This document shows positions 49,201-62,308 of a stretch of DNA of 64,000 bases, one piece after another (position 1 is the first letter of the stretch; the number at the start of each line of letters is the position of its first letter). The stretch is taken from the NCBI GenBank assembly GCA_905250115.1, contig CAJNOI010000077.1:62001-126000 (forward strand), in the 5' to 3' direction. The position numbers were made by a program, and so were the translations under genes. The notes below the pieces were generated by a model. That model saw only the letters and a list, made by a program, of their open reading frames with translations. It was not told the origin of the DNA and searched no databases. The DNA comes from Adineta steineri. Its lineage: Eukaryota; Rotifera; Eurotatoria; Adinetida; Adinetidae.

Positions 49201-49363
49201 AAACTTTTGATGACGCTTCAACATCAATCTTTAATTGATCGATTTCACTTAGTAATTGTTGCATTGTTTTTCCTGATATTACAGGAGCTGTTGGTTCTGC
49301 CGTTGGTGGAGCTATAGGATTTAAAAGAGCAGCTGATGCTGCTCCTGCTGTAGTAGCTGCCAT
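46220..49363 (-). CDS. NPHP1: Nephrocystin-1 (NPHP1), ciliary transition-zone protein
   Basis: Component of the NPHP module at the ciliary transition zone. Three exons (49363-48640, 48588-47495, 47275-46220) give 957 residues, longer than the roughly 730 of human NPHP1. In order: an N-terminal Ala/Pro-rich and coiled-coil region (QLLSEIDQLKIDVEASSKV..., LTERLINLQNQV), long acidic and Ser/Pro stretches, an SH3 domain (FLVSHDLTSVQTGDLTIHKGE, DDWWLFRN, GVVPINHIQLL), and the C-terminal nephrocystin homology domain (NNNIPAGFVASDLAPL..., RVLDRCVRVCLYDG, ISNIHVVRAHI, CGW). The first 240 codons are unusually Ala/Thr/Pro-rich. The extra length is mostly in the low-complexity linker. Its presence implies cilia. 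Confidence 0.92.
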
Positions 49364-50047
49364 GTTCAAGGTAAAGTTGTTCTATAGTAAGGAAAATGAA
49401 TGAATGCATTCTTACCTATCGGATCAATGCAAAAGTATCTTGGCAACCACACTCATAATCCTAATATTTTTATAATCTAAGTTTAATTAAAATTTTTCTC
49501 TTGAAAACAATCTTTCAAATAAAATTCAGACTAATGATACAATTTAAAACTCTATTTTCAATAGTATATACAATAATGAATGGAGATATTAGTGACCTCT
49601 ATCGAAACATCCAATACTTATATTCCAACTATGAGCTAACAAATTATCATATGAATTAAGTAATATCTGATGATAGTTCAAAAGTATAGAATTACAGTTA
49701 TATAATATTCATAGATTTTTGACACAAATAGCATAACGAAAGAAAATTTGATAATAATATAATTCTAATTATAAGATAACATATCAATACTAGAAAGTTG
49801 ATGTAAAAAATATCTGAATTTCATTTCATGTAAAACGTTTTTTTTAATAAATAATGATTGTAAAGTAAGTTAAATACATATATACTCTAAATAAATAGTG
49901 ACCAGACAAAAAGAAAAAAAAAGAAATTTCATATAAAGGTATAAGAAGAGATCTGATGATAAATACGGAATGTAAAATATAATAAAATAAAGTTTATGCG
50001 TAATAAAAATGAACATCATTGAATAAAATTATTTATAAAAATTCTCT
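49364..50047. other. NPHP1 upstream / AP2M1 downstream spacer
   Basis: AT-rich with no gene. It contains AATAAA-like signals near 49980 on either strand and the short NPHP1 5' flank. Confidence 0.4.
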
Positions 50048-51441
50048 TTAAGATCTTGTTTCATATAAACCACTTTTACCAATATATCGTACCCATTTAA
50101 TAGTTTCAGAATCGGAATAATTAAGTTTATGTTCAAATACTTTAAGATATCGAACTTTAAAACCTGATGGTGCAAATGGTACTTCAAAACTCATTGATAT
50201 CGGTGGACGATTCCATTTCTTTTTATCATTCGGTGTTAATTCAATTTCTGCACTTAATTGAGATTCTTTCATTCCACCCATACGTTTCATTTTCCATACA
50301 ATAGCATTATCTGATGATTTATGTTTTGCTTTACCTTTCATACATAATAATTGTACATCACATGTATTTGGTGGTATTGGAATGCGTATTTCAATTTTTT
50401 GACCAATAAGTGTTGGTTTAAAATTTGATTTAACAACGACTTTAACTTCCATTTTCGTTCGACCGATTTCTCTTACTAATGGAATAACACGAAATGGTAA
50501 ACTAATATCTTTTGTTGTACGATAACGCATTAATTCAAATTCACCATCAGGTGGAATAAATGATATAGCATGTTCAGATTCAAATTTTGATAATTTAACA
50601 CATTGATGAAATTGACAATCATCTATAGCAATAGCTGTTTTTGTTGTTGTAGTTGTTGCTGTTGTTGATGATGGATTTGTTGAACCATTTGTTGATGTAT
50701 CTGTTTGATTTTTAGTTCGATTTTCAACTGTTATTTTATCATTAATACCAAATTTACATTCAGGCATACCAGATAAATAACTTTTCATAACAACTCGACC
50801 AGCAACATGTGTACTTAATACTTGACCTTGTTGAGACATTAATAAATTAACTGATTCAATAACATCAAGAAATAATTCATTTCGACGATATTTAATACCT
50901 TCACGTCTCCAACCAATTTGTCCGGTAACAGCTGATGTAATAACTGTTTGTTCTTCACGTGTTACTGGTCGAACACCTTGTTGTGTTATAAAAGATTTTA
51001 ATACACCTGTATCACTATTTTGTGGATAACCAAAATCAAGTATTTCATCCAATAATTCATAGATTAAAACAAAATTATTTTTAACGTTTTCTTCACTTAT
51101 TTTACCAAAATATGATTGCATTATATCAATCATTTTAGTTAAAAATTCAAATACCATTGCAGCATTTATATTTTGTTTAGCTACAGCACATAACCATATA
51201 TTAGAACGTTTTGTATAGAAAAAACTTGTTCGAGCTATATTAACAACTGGAAAACGTGATTGTTGACGAGCATGTATTACATTAACACGAAATGCATCAA
51301 CAGCATTTCGTCCGATATCATCACGATAAACACGCTATATGAAAAATATCATTTAATTAGTTGAATTTAACAAAAATAATAGATTCTTACTGATATAAGT
51401 ACTTCGCCTTTATGATTATAAATAAAAACACCACCGATCAT
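50048..51441 (-). CDS. AP2M1: AP-2 clathrin adaptor mu subunit
   Basis: Medium chain of the AP-2 complex that recruits cargo to clathrin pits at the plasma membrane. Two exons (51441-51391, 51334-50048) give 445 residues, the usual length. The start [17 protein letters not shown] and the longin domain are near-identical to animals. The linker keeps the AAK1 phosphorylation threonine ([15 protein letters not shown]). The C-terminal mu-homology domain has [39 protein letters not shown] and [15 protein letters not shown]. An Asn/Thr-rich insert of about 20 residues (about 210-230) replaces the vertebrate Lys/Gly/Ser loop. It is divergent to the USP gene, with about 490 bases between start codons. 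Confidence 0.97.
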
Positions 51442-51934
51442 TGATCTATCTTAATGATGAGATTAAAATGAGTAAAGATAAAGAAAGAAATGAAAAAGCT
51501 AATATTTGGATGACGGCGCCTATCCATAAAATACCCTAGCGAGTCATCTATGCATTTTTGTTTTGAATTTTCTTTTTCTTTTTTATTCTCATAATAATTA
51601 ATCGTCATTTTACATATTCTTTTTTTGTTATACCTATGGATAGGAATGAACGAATAGGCTTTTTCACATTATTATAATATTATGATGGCGTAGTTCTTTT
51701 CTTCTATGTACTGACGCATTGCTATATTCAGTGGGACGCACAAATATTTGTAAGTGCATATTTTTTCATCTCTTCTCCTATTGCACATTGTTTGCTCCAA
51801 ACAAAAGATTCGTTCTATAATTTAGTACTTAACTAGTTGACTCATTTCTAGATTGTTCTTTTTTCTTCTTCTTTCTCAGCCAACTTTGGCGCTTTGTTTT
51901 TACTCTCCGAAAAACAAAAAAAAAATTATCCACT
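51442..51934. promoter_or_regulatory. AP2M1/USP divergent promoter
   Basis: 493 bases between two divergent start codons, so it must hold both promoters. Short GC-richer patches (GACGGCGCC near 51513) are visible; no specific site is claimed. Confidence 0.4.
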
Positions 51935-54923
51935 ATGCCATCAAATCCAGCTGATCAATATCATAAATTATTATCACAAGAACAAAACGTAGATGATAAA
52001 TATGTTATTATTGATTCAAAATGGTTTGAACATTGGAAACGTTCTACTGGTATTGATTCACAAGCAGATAAAAATGCTACACCAGGCCCAATTGATTTTT
52101 CAAATCTAATTGATCCAACTACAGCTGATCATCCAGATGGTGTACAACTTCGTCCGGATGCTGTTGAAGGTAATGATTATACATTTATACCCTTTGAGCT
52201 TTATCAAATTCTTGTCCAACAATATAAAAAAATTGGTCCAGAATTAATACGTAAAGTAATACAATCAGGCGATTTTCAAACTGTTATTGAAGCTTATCTT
52301 GTACCATTACGTGTACGTAAATCCCGACAAAGTCCATCAACAACTAAACAAATCTATCGTAGTCGTCGAACGAAATTAGAAGATTTAAAAAATGATATAT
52401 GTAAAATGTTTTCATTAACATCGGATTCAAATTATCGTTTATATACATCAACAGATGAATATGGTGATAATTGGGAAGCAATTGATGCACGAGCAAGTAC
52501 AATACTTGCTGATATTGAATTATCAAAGAATGCTATTATAACATATGAACCCATGACATTAACACGAAATAATTCCTCACCTGTACCAGCAGGTACATTT
52601 TATACACCTGGTTTATGTGGTCTATCAAATTTAGGTAATACATGTTTTATGAATTCAGCATTACAATGTATATCAAATGTACCAGCATTAACCGATTATT
52701 TTCTTCGTCGAGAATATTTACAACATATTAATCGAGACAATCCATTAGGTATGAAGGGTGATGTTGCACAAGCTTATGGAGATTTAATAACAAATATGTG
52801 GTCTGGTAAAATAAATTATTATGCACCAAAATCTTTAAAACAAAATGTTGCACGATATGCACCACAATTTAGTGGTTATTCACAACAAGATTCACAAGAA
52901 TTTATGTCATTTTTACTTGATGGTTTACATGAAGATTTAAATCTTATTAAACAAAAACCTTACATGGAAAAAAAAGATGATGATGGAATTGCTGAAGATG
53001 CAAAATTAGCTTCTGAATATTGGGATTATTATCGTAAACGTAATCAATCAAAAATTCATGATATATTTCATGGACAAATCAAATCAGTTGTACAATGTCT
53101 TGAATGTAAAACATTAGGACGTACATTTGATCCAATTTGTTTTCTTAGTTTACCATTACCAAACAAGAAGAAAATTCGAATATTTAAAATAGAATATATA
53201 CGTTTAAATGGACAAATTCAATATTATTATATAAAATCAAATGAACGTGGACGTATGCATAATTTATTAAAAGATTTTTGTGAACGTTTTCAACCAAAAC
53301 AAAAAAATGATACACATGAACCAATGGATGCTGAAGATGAATCATCATCATCAAATACAATTAATTCAAATAATCAAGATGATGAACAAGAAGAAGATTT
53401 AACATTAGCACCAGATTATGATGGACATCAACCTAAACCAGAATTAATTCTACCTGTTGAAGTTTATAATCATCGTATACATTTACAATATAGTGATGAT
53501 GCATTATTAACAAATATACTTGAACGTGATCAAATCGTTTTTTATGAAGTACCAGTTTCATTAAAAAAAGAAAATAATGAAACTATTCTTATGCCATGTT
53601 TATTTCGTACAGCAGATAATTTACATCAAAATTTTGGTTTACCAATTTATTTAAATATTCCAAGACATAAATGTACAGGAAAACATATTCAAGATGCATT
53701 ACAGGTAAGAATTTTATGGAGAAAAAAAGATGTGAAGTAGTAACTAGACTAAAGAATCTTACGTATAGAATATTTTATAGAAACTTTCTTTTTTTAAAAA
53801 GAATCGAGGTACATATCGGTTGTTATTTCATGAAAGAAGTATAATATATTTGAGACAATTCGCGTGATTTTTAGCGATGATAAACTCGGTGTATAACCCA
53901 TCGTAATCTATTAAAGACGTTAGACTATTACATGAGATTCTTCTTTTGATTAGAGAATAATTAAATTTAGATTGATCCTTATTTTTAATAACAGCCGAAT
54001 GTCCATAAAGAATAATATCGAAATATTTTTCTTTCAAATTGTTAACTTTATTATTTTAATCTGTGTTATTCTAGAGCTCAATTGGAAATTTTCTCTCATT
54101 ATCATCATCTCTACCATCGGACAAATCTCCTTATACTGCTTCATGTGTATTCAATCAAAATTATACTCAAACAACTAAAACATTATCATCATGTCTTGAT
54201 GAACATATTGATTTTAATCGTACAAATACAACTCTTGTTGTCGATGTTTCACCTTCAGTTGTTGAAAAATATGAACAAGACGAAAAAAAACGTATAGATA
54301 AAGACCGTCAACCATCATCATCAACAAATAATAGTGGTGTACAAACACGTAGTCAACATAAACAATCAACAACATCATTATTAGATTGTTTTAAATATTT
54401 TACAACAAAAGAAACTTTATCGGATAACGATCAATGGTATTGTCCAAAATGTAAACAATTAAAAAATGCATCAAAAAAAATTGATTTATGGTTATTACCA
54501 AAAATTTTAATTGTTCAATTGAAACGTTTTAATTATACACGTCATTATCGTGATAAAATTGATTTATTCATTGATTGTCCTATATATGATTTAGATTTAT
54601 CAAATTTTGTTCTTAATCCAGCAGAAAAAGCTAATGCAAAATATGATCTTATTGCAGTTAGTAATCATATGGGTGGTTTAGGTGGTGGACATTATACAGC
54701 ACATGCAAAAAATACTCATGATCAAAAATGGCATACATTTGATGATTCATGTGTAACAGATATCGATGAAAATAATGTTATTAGTAAATCCGCTTATGTA
54801 CTTATTTATCAACAACAACAACAATCGCAATCACAATCACAACAACAATCACAATCCTTACAACAACCAGCAAAAGAATCACCGCGAAAACCCAGTGCAC
54901 GAGCGACTAAAACATCTACTTAA
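51935..54923 (+). CDS. USP15: Ubiquitin-specific protease, USP4/11/15 type
   Basis: Cysteine deubiquitinase. Two exons (51935-53704, 54075-54923) give 872 residues. Domain order is that of USP4/11/15: an N-terminal DUSP domain (YVIIDSKWFEHWKRSTGI..., GNDYTFIPFELYQILVQQY), a ubiquitin-like domain (LEDLKNDICKMF...), then the split catalytic domain. The catalytic Cys box is GLSNLGNTCFMNSALQC, and the His box is GGLGGGHYTAHAKN with a later Asp in HTFDDSC. Zinc knuckles CLEC and CPKC are present. The long acidic insert (EDESSSSNTINSN...) and a disordered Gln/Ser C-terminal tail are family-typical. The single 370-base intron is devoid of features. The three vertebrate paralogues cannot be told apart here. 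Confidence 0.92.
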
Positions 54924-56171
54924 CTAAAACAATCTCAAAAAAAATTTTTTTTTTGTTCTTTTTGGTGTTGTCTTCTTCTTTTTTCGCTCGTTTATATAGA
55001 AAAAAAAAACCAAACATAAAAATTTCAACCAAGCTTTTCGACATAAAAAAAATATTATATATTTTATGTTCCCATACATACATTTCGTTCTTCTTTTTTT
55101 AATGTTATCCTTAAACATACATATAAACTATTTGGAAAAAAAAAACAAATAATAAAATTTTTTTTTCCTTTTTTTCTCTTTTTGTTACAGGTTATTTAAT
55201 AAACATGATGCAATATCTAGACGATTATATATCATCGTCTGTAATAAAACTCGATATATTTCTATGAATAATGCATTATTAACATGTAAACTAGAAAAAA
55301 TTTTTATCGATTTAAATCATTACGATTAACATGTACAATGTGTTGCAAAAAAAAGAAACAAACAGGTATTAATTTTAGTTTTTCAGTTGAATGATTATCA
55401 ATAGATATACGTTCTTTTATCTTGTCTATTTTAGTATATGTGTAGTAGAAAAGATGAGTGCTCATGGGAATTCATTTAACTATATATTTTGAATGCATGA
55501 GTAAGGAAATTTATATTTGAATACATAATAATAGTAAAAGGAAAAGTGAGTGATTCAGTCTGCATTATTTTTCATCAATAGTTAAGATGTCAAATTAAGT
55601 GAATCCTCAATAAGGTTAAACAAAAAGAGAAATCTATATTTCTAGTGCTCACTACTATAAATACTTCTAATATTGGATAAGTAGATATTCTATGTGAATA
55701 TATTGAAAATAGTTTATAAAAGACGCGAATGTATGTATAAAATAATATTTCAATTTATTTTTATTTTAGAATTCAATGAAACGATACAATTGATTAATTA
55801 TGTTTGAGATCAATGATAATTGAACTAAAGGACTTAATCAATATTTTAATAACATATCTTATTTCATAACTGTGATTTTTTATGTATATCAGCGTTGAAA
55901 CTATTTCATCATATTGATTTAAATAAAAAACTTTCACTTACTTGTTTTCACTTCCTTTTGCCAATGTATTTCTATTTGATCGAATGGTTTTTGTTTATAT
56001 ATAGGTGTAGTGAGAATATTACATGTGAAAATACCGATTGTACGGAGAACGCAAAAGTTATGTCGCAATCGTTTTGATTGTGACATCATTTGGAAAGCAT
56101 AAAAAACTAATGTGGAATTACTTTCTATTCCAGATATTTGCTACATAGAAAAATATTAATTTGATCAATTA
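54924..56171. other. USP-PARN intergenic region
   Basis: AT-rich with A/T homopolymers just after the USP stop. No supported gene or repeat. Confidence 0.4.
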
Positions 56172-59100
56172 ATGGATGTTAATCGAGATAGTAAGTAAAT
56201 TTTAAATAGTAAAATAAATTTTGAAATGAAAAACATTTTTATACATTTAGATTTTTATGATGTTTTACCAGAAATTTTAAAAGATATAAACGATGCTGAT
56301 TATGTAGCAATGGATGGTGAATTTACAGGAATATTACCATTTGATAAAATGAATTATTTTGATACACCAACTGAACGATATAAACGCCATTATGATGTAA
56401 ATTTCTTAGATTAAATATTCAAAATTTTATTAATTCTTCTATTTCAGTGCGATAGACATTATTTAATGATCCAAGTTGGTCTTGCAATGGTTCGATGTCT
56501 AAATCCAGAAGAAAATCGGTAAATACAAATAATAATCAATCTTTATATTTTATAATATTTATTAGATATTCATTGAAAGCTTATAATTTTTATTTATTTC
56601 CTGAAAATGAATCTGATGCATTTGATTTTCGCTCTAAAGTAAAATTAATTTCTTTTATTTCATGAAAAATAATTATATTTTATATATTATAGAGTTCATC
56701 ATTACAATTTTTAGCCGCTAATCGTTTTGATTTCGCCCAAGTATTTCTCAAAGGTATATTTCAATGTAAATCTATTTGTATGTATTCGCTTTATTTTCTT
56801 TTAGGAATTCCTTTTGTATGTAAAACAACATATTTAGAAAAATTACGAAATCCACAATTATCATTATCTCGTCGCAATAATCGTCAGATACCAAATGGTA
56901 ATACAAATGAAAAGTAAAAAAGTTCATATTTTATTAGAAAAAACGGTCAATAATTTGTTTTTTCTTATTGAAGGAAACATGAAGCAACAACAACAACGAA
57001 TTCACCAAAACAATCTGAAGGAAATAATCTATCAGATGCAGAATTATTAAGTAAATCAATGACAGGATTTTCGGAAGTTATTTGGTATGTTTAAAAAAAT
57101 TTTGTTTTTATTGTTTTAAAATAAAGTTATGTTTGATTTTATTTAGGAAATTACAAGAATCTGTAAGTAATTCTATTGATAAAGATTAATAATTTCTAGA
57201 AAGTCTAGCGTCGTAATACGGAGTTAAAAGATAAATATATGACTGATTAATTCGAACATGTGAGCAAAATGTAATAGAGACGAAAAAATAACTATTTGTG
57301 TCAACATAATACATCTATGTTTATTCAAAAGCATGGGACTAAATCTTCTTGATCTTAATCTATATGAATATAGACATAGAAATACAACATTTTGTTGTGG
57401 ACTTTTCACCGTGTAGTTAAAATAAAACTTGCTTTGTAAAATTCTCGAAAAGTTTCATACTTTTAAAACATAAAGATTGATGAACATAGTAATAGCTTTT
57501 CTATCCAATTTTATTAGATAAATAGATATCAGATAACTGAAACATTGACAGGATAGACTTCTTCACAAAATGATATTTTCTATCATGATTATTGCAAGAA
57601 TAATGTTTAGTTTGTAACATGATAATGTATATAAGTTCTTTTGACCTTTGCAAGAAACTCTATAATCTGAGGATGATCATACTGCTTTCCGATTAGAGAC
57701 CGGCAAAACTTGTCCCGCGCGTTGCATACCAGCAAATTTCCCAAGAACTAAGAAGTTTCTTTCGTGTTCCTGCACCACTTCTCAGACATCGGGATGGCGT
57801 AGGAGCGCGCTCCTCAAGAGGTAGCATAGGCATGAGCATCAGCGCGGGACAAGTTTTGCCGGTCTCTGCCTCCGATCTTTGATAAAATTAAACATTCGGA
57901 TATAATCGAATATACTGAAATGATATTTTCATCTAAGAATTTTGCTTCATAAGTAAAAAGCTGTGGGTCTGTCCAAATCCGCAACTCTTTATTTATAAGA
58001 TGATTCAAAATGAAACAGATCATTAAATAATCAATCAGCACCATAGTTAGACTCATCGCAATGAAATTCATTATCAATTCTTCACTACATGTTTACATTT
58101 TAGAATTTTTGCTTGTCTGATAATATCACATAATTAACAAAAAACACTTTTTTTGATTTTTTTTTTTAGGGTAAACCTGTGATCGGACATAATCTTCACA
58201 TGGATATTCTACATATAATTAATCAATTTTTCACACCAATACCTTCTGTATGTTGATTTTATTTTATTTTTAATAATTAATTCTTTATTTTAGAACTATG
58301 AAGATTATAAATCAATAATTAAATCTTTGTTTCCAAAGTAAATCTATTAAAAGAATTATTCATTCGTTTAATTTTGTTTTTTTTAAAGATTAATTGATAC
58401 AAAAACAATTGCATCGACATCAATCTTTCAAGTAAAATCATTTTATCTATGTTGAAATAATCTTTTTCATTAACTAGAATATTATTTCCAATACAGCACT
58501 AAATGCTATTTATAAAACAATTCGTGAACCATCATTTCCAGCATGTCGTTTTGGTATGGAAAAATTCGAAATTTTTGCGTTATTTATCTTTCTTTTTTTT
58601 TTAGAAACGCCAAGTGATTTCAGATATGCCTCAAGTGAACATGAACATACAGCTGGTTATGATGCAACTTGTACAGCTGTTATTATGACTAAAATGATGA
58701 CATATATTGGTAAAAGAAAAGATTTTAAAAATAATTTTTTATTTAAATTTTCTTTTTAAAGCTGAACAAACAAAATTTACAGACAATCCAATAGAACATG
58801 TAATAATTAGTAAATTTCTTGGAAAGTAAGTTGAATATCTTTAGAAATTAATATACGCAAAAATTTCCTTTAGATTATTTTATATGCGTTCATTTGATCT
58901 TAAATATTCTGATATACTCAATGATGATGGTAAATCTATGCGATTTAATTCTATAATATATATTCTTTTTTTCTAAAGATTTGCCTGATCGATCATGTGT
59001 TTTTTATATTACACATCCTGACACATGTACAACAGCAAATATACGAGAATTTTTTTCTCAATGGAATCTTCTATCATATGATCGAGTTGATTTAACAACA

Positions 59101-60366
59101 CATGTTATTGGAATATCATTAAAAAAAGATACAGTTGACACAAGTAAATCTTAAAAAACAAATAATATATAGCATTGCTTTTGTAAACTATGAGTGCATT
59201 GATGATTACGACAAATATGTTATTAAATAGTATTAGGACAAGTCTTGGTTAATATAACATTTTGATTCAATTTAGTATCTAAAGAAGATCTCCGTACTCA
59301 TGTCATCCGAACCAATCGTAAACCGCCGGTTAATTTCAGTTAACCTCCAAGTCAACCGGAAAATTAATCGGTCGCTTGTTCGTTAACTAATTACCTGCCT
59401 GGTTAACTGGAAGGTTAACCGCGGTTAATCTACCGGTTAAAAAAACTACCGAAATCAACCGGCGGTTTTCGATCGATTCGGATGACATGGGTATAGCTTA
59501 TTGCACTCAAAACTCTATGATTTGACCTATTACAACCTTATAGAAAGGAATAATTTACTGAAACATAATCGAATATGTTCGTTGAAAAGAACGCGGTTAC
59601 TTCTATTATAATAAAGAAATACACCGTATTCTTTGTTTTTTAATTGTACAACGATACAGTTTATAAAATATTGAGTAGTAACAGAGATGAGCAACTCCAA
59701 CTCCGGCGTTGACGCTTTTTTACTTGGAGTTGAAATCGCAAACATCGGAGTTGGAATTGGAGTGGAGTTGTGAGAAACGAGATGGAGTTGGAGTTGCTTA
59801 CCCCCGGAGTTGCCCATCTCTGAGAATTAATGTATATAACTATAGGAAAAAAGAAGATATGAGGAAACAAGTCCATTACCATTGATTATGATCCACCGGA
59901 TGATTTATATTTTCGATGTCTAACTTTGGTTTTTAGAACCATAAAATTTTAATTTTAATTTATATTTATTTCTCTTTTAGTGTTAACAAAAATGCGTACG
60001 AATGATAAAAATTTTACAATTACTCCATATGCAGAATATAATCGTCTTGATGTTTCGGCTATAAAAATAAAAGAGCCCGATCATCTTTTTGATGTTGATC
60101 CAGCTAATAGAAAATCAAATAAACGACCTTATATTGATAAAGATGCAGTTGCAACAACAACTCAAGAAGTTACAATACCAAGTGTAAGAAAAATTTTAAT
60201 GATATAAAATAAATTCGAATATTTATGGGCTTTTTTTTATTAGAAAATGGAGTTTACTCCTTCAGTCGATAGTAAAGGATCAACTTTACAACAATTAATT
60301 GAACAAAAGGAAAAGGCACGAGGAATCAAAAGACCAAAATTATTTGATTATGATGATGAATGGTAA
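56172..60366 (+). CDS. PARN: PARN-family poly(A)-specific ribonuclease
   Basis: DEDDh 3' exonuclease of the CAF1/PARN family that shortens poly(A) tails and trims small RNAs. Many exons; the first is only 19 bases (56172-56190, MDVNRD). The N-terminus RDNFYDVLPEILKDINDADYVAMDGEF provides the first two acidic residues (D, E). The third Asp is in VIGHNLHMDILH, and the His/Asp pair is in HTAGYDATCTAV. FDTPTERY and PNPSFPACRF-like segments match PARN. Insertion relative to PNLDC1 or TOE1 was not evaluated, so those relatives remain possible. No R3H domain was seen between the exonuclease halves. The basic C-terminus ends ...KARGIKRPKLFDYDDEW. Most introns are about 50 bases; two are large (57163-58169 and 59144-59980) and hold MITEs. 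Confidence 0.85.
57686..57876. mobile_element. hAT MITE inside PARN intron
   Basis: Element 57694-57868 (175 bp). The terminal inverted repeat AGAGACCGGCAAAACTTG... is perfect over about 26 bp (left 57695-57720, right 57842-57867). The adjacent 8-mers TTTCCGAT (left) and CCTCCGAT (right) match at 6 of 8, consistent with an aged hAT target duplication. GC-rich interior, non-coding. Confidence 0.82.
59295..59493. mobile_element. Inverted-repeat MITE inside PARN intron
   Basis: About 199 bp bounded by imperfect terminal inverted repeats of about 40 bp: left ACTCATGTCATCCGAACC..., right (reverse complement) ACCCATGTCATCCGAATC.... The interior is filled with GGTTAAC/CCGGTTAA-type motifs. TA dinucleotides occur at both edges, so a TA target (Tc1/mariner-like) is possible, but the superfamily is unresolved. 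Confidence 0.75.
59674..59830. mobile_element. hAT MITE inside PARN intron, second
   Basis: Element 59682-59822 (141 bp) starting CAGAGATGAGCAACTCC; the reverse complement of its end is CAGAGATGGGCAACTCC, a common hAT terminus. Flanking 8-mers AGTAGTAA and AGAATTAA agree at 6 of 8. The interior repeats GGAGTTG motifs in both orientations. Confidence 0.82.
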
Positions 60367-60950
60367 ACGATAAATAAAATAATCTTGTTTTTGTATTTCA
60401 TGTATTTTTCATTAAATAAAAAAAAACTTGATTGTGTTTAATAATATAGACAGGAAAAGAAATAAAGAAAAACCAAAATTTTATTTTTCCTCCAAACATC
60501 TAAGATTTGCTTTCGATTTAGATATAGTTAGTAACGTATTCGATTAATTTCGAAGTAAATCATAAAAATCTCTGATAAAATATAACTATTACACTTGATA
60601 TAATCACGTTAAATTATTACTATAGAAATGAAATAACATATATGAACACGTAACATTACATATGTCATCAATCATATATATATATTTATTTGATGTCATA
60701 TGACTCTTTCATTGATCGAGAAAATAATGATGACGTTTTGTAACGTTAATAAAAAATTCGATTTTTTTATAAATGTAAAAATCGTTTATATTATTTCGAA
60801 ACGTATGTGAATTATGTAGCTGAGTAACGAAGTATAATATATTTTCGCATAAAAAAAGTTCGATTTTATATTAATTGCCGCCAAAATAGATTAGATAATC
60901 TCATAGTAACTTTATCATTTGTTAATTTTTTGTTAAACATAAATATATAT
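60367..60950. other. PARN-HMG intergenic region
   Basis: AT-rich with no gene or structured element supported. Confidence 0.4.
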
Positions 60951-62183
60951 ATGAATAATAAAACAACAAATGAAATTTCACAAGAACAACAACAAATTGC
61001 AGTGGTAATTTTAGATGAATATTGCCGATATTATTCAGATTTTAGTAAATAGTCTTTTTTACTCTTACTTTAAACGAAATAAATATTTGTATGTGTTATA
61101 GGTAAGATATTAGGTGTGTATATAAAGAATTTATATCCAAATTTTCATTTTCAATTTCAACAATTACTTGATGCTTCATACAATATATGGCATCGTTTAA
61201 GTAATGAAGATAAAATATCATTAGCAACTTTTCTTGAAGATATAAATCGAGAAAATCATCATGTAAGTTTAAATTCGTTCATTTTTACACTTGGAATTGT
61301 TCGAAATTTCATCACAGTTAGCTTTTATCAATAATATTTCTTGTTTTTGAAATATTCTATAGGATAACCTATAATTATCAGTCATTTTTTTTATTCTAGA
61401 TGAATCTATTTAACTTATTTTTTTATTTAAAAAAAATTAATAAAAAGAGTAGTTATTATTTATACACAATACAATAGTAATATGACCTATGTTAAAACAT
61501 TAAGGCATAAGTTTTTGCGACTATGAATTATATGCTTATTAATCAAGGGTGTAATTATTGCCCTGAATGAAAAAAAAAATGAAATGTCGCTGTTCTTCAT
61601 AGACAGTTAGACAGACAAGTGAAGGTGTTTCGAGGTCGAAAAATACATCAAAATATATGCAAAGACATCTTATCCTTTGAAGAATATCATTTTTTCTTAT
61701 TTACTAGACTCTTGCTGCATCTCATAGTTAGTGATATTCTCTTTCTTTATTGTAATATATATATACTTCAATAACTTTATACTTTGTTTCATATATCAGC
61801 CTATGAAAATAAAAACTTTCAATGGTCTTATAAATTCGAATTCAAAATCAATTGTATTGAATACTAATTCATATATGACATCACATACAGAACCTAATAA
61901 TACATTAATTAAAAAACGTATGATTTTAACACCTTATCATATTTATTTGAAAGATGAACGTAAAAAATTTATTCAAAATCACTCAAAAATGTCCATACGT
62001 GATATAAATAAACGTTTATATGAACGTTGGCAAAAATTGTCTAATCGAATGAAATATAAATATGAATATCGTTCATATCTTGCTAAAAAACGTTTATATA
62101 AAAAACAAGGCAAATCAATTCAATTAAAAAAACCTTCTTTTATTAAACGAATGTCATTAAAAACAATACAAAGAAATAAATAA
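60951..62183 (+). CDS. HMG-box-like protein
   Basis: Three exons (60951-61044, 61102-61262, 61800-62183) give 212 residues. The C-terminal half is a recognisable HMG box (LTPYHIYLKDERKKFI..., SIRDINKRLYERWQKLSNRMKYKYEYRS) followed by a Lys-rich tail (KKRLYKKQGKSIQLKKPSFIKR). The N-terminal half (FHFQFQQLLDASYNIWHRLSNEDKISLATFLED) has the spacing of a second, degenerate box. It is probably a chromatin or DNA-bending protein in the nucleus. The orthologue is unknown. Exon 1 uses a GTAAAT donor in phase 1; an earlier GTAATT would give a stop. Confidence 0.7.
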
Positions 62184-62308
62184 AAATTAACAATTAATGA
62201 GCTCATCTTTCAATTCGAAATAGAAGAATTAGGACTCTCTCTCTCTCTCGCTCTTTTTTTTGTTTTATTTTATAAGATATGTTTTTCTTAAATAAACTAA
62301 ATTAAATT

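Noticed and set aside
51391-51441. Possible frameshift in the first AP2M1 exon
   Set aside because: On re-reading the line the exon is 51 bases and encodes [17 protein letters not shown] without interruption.
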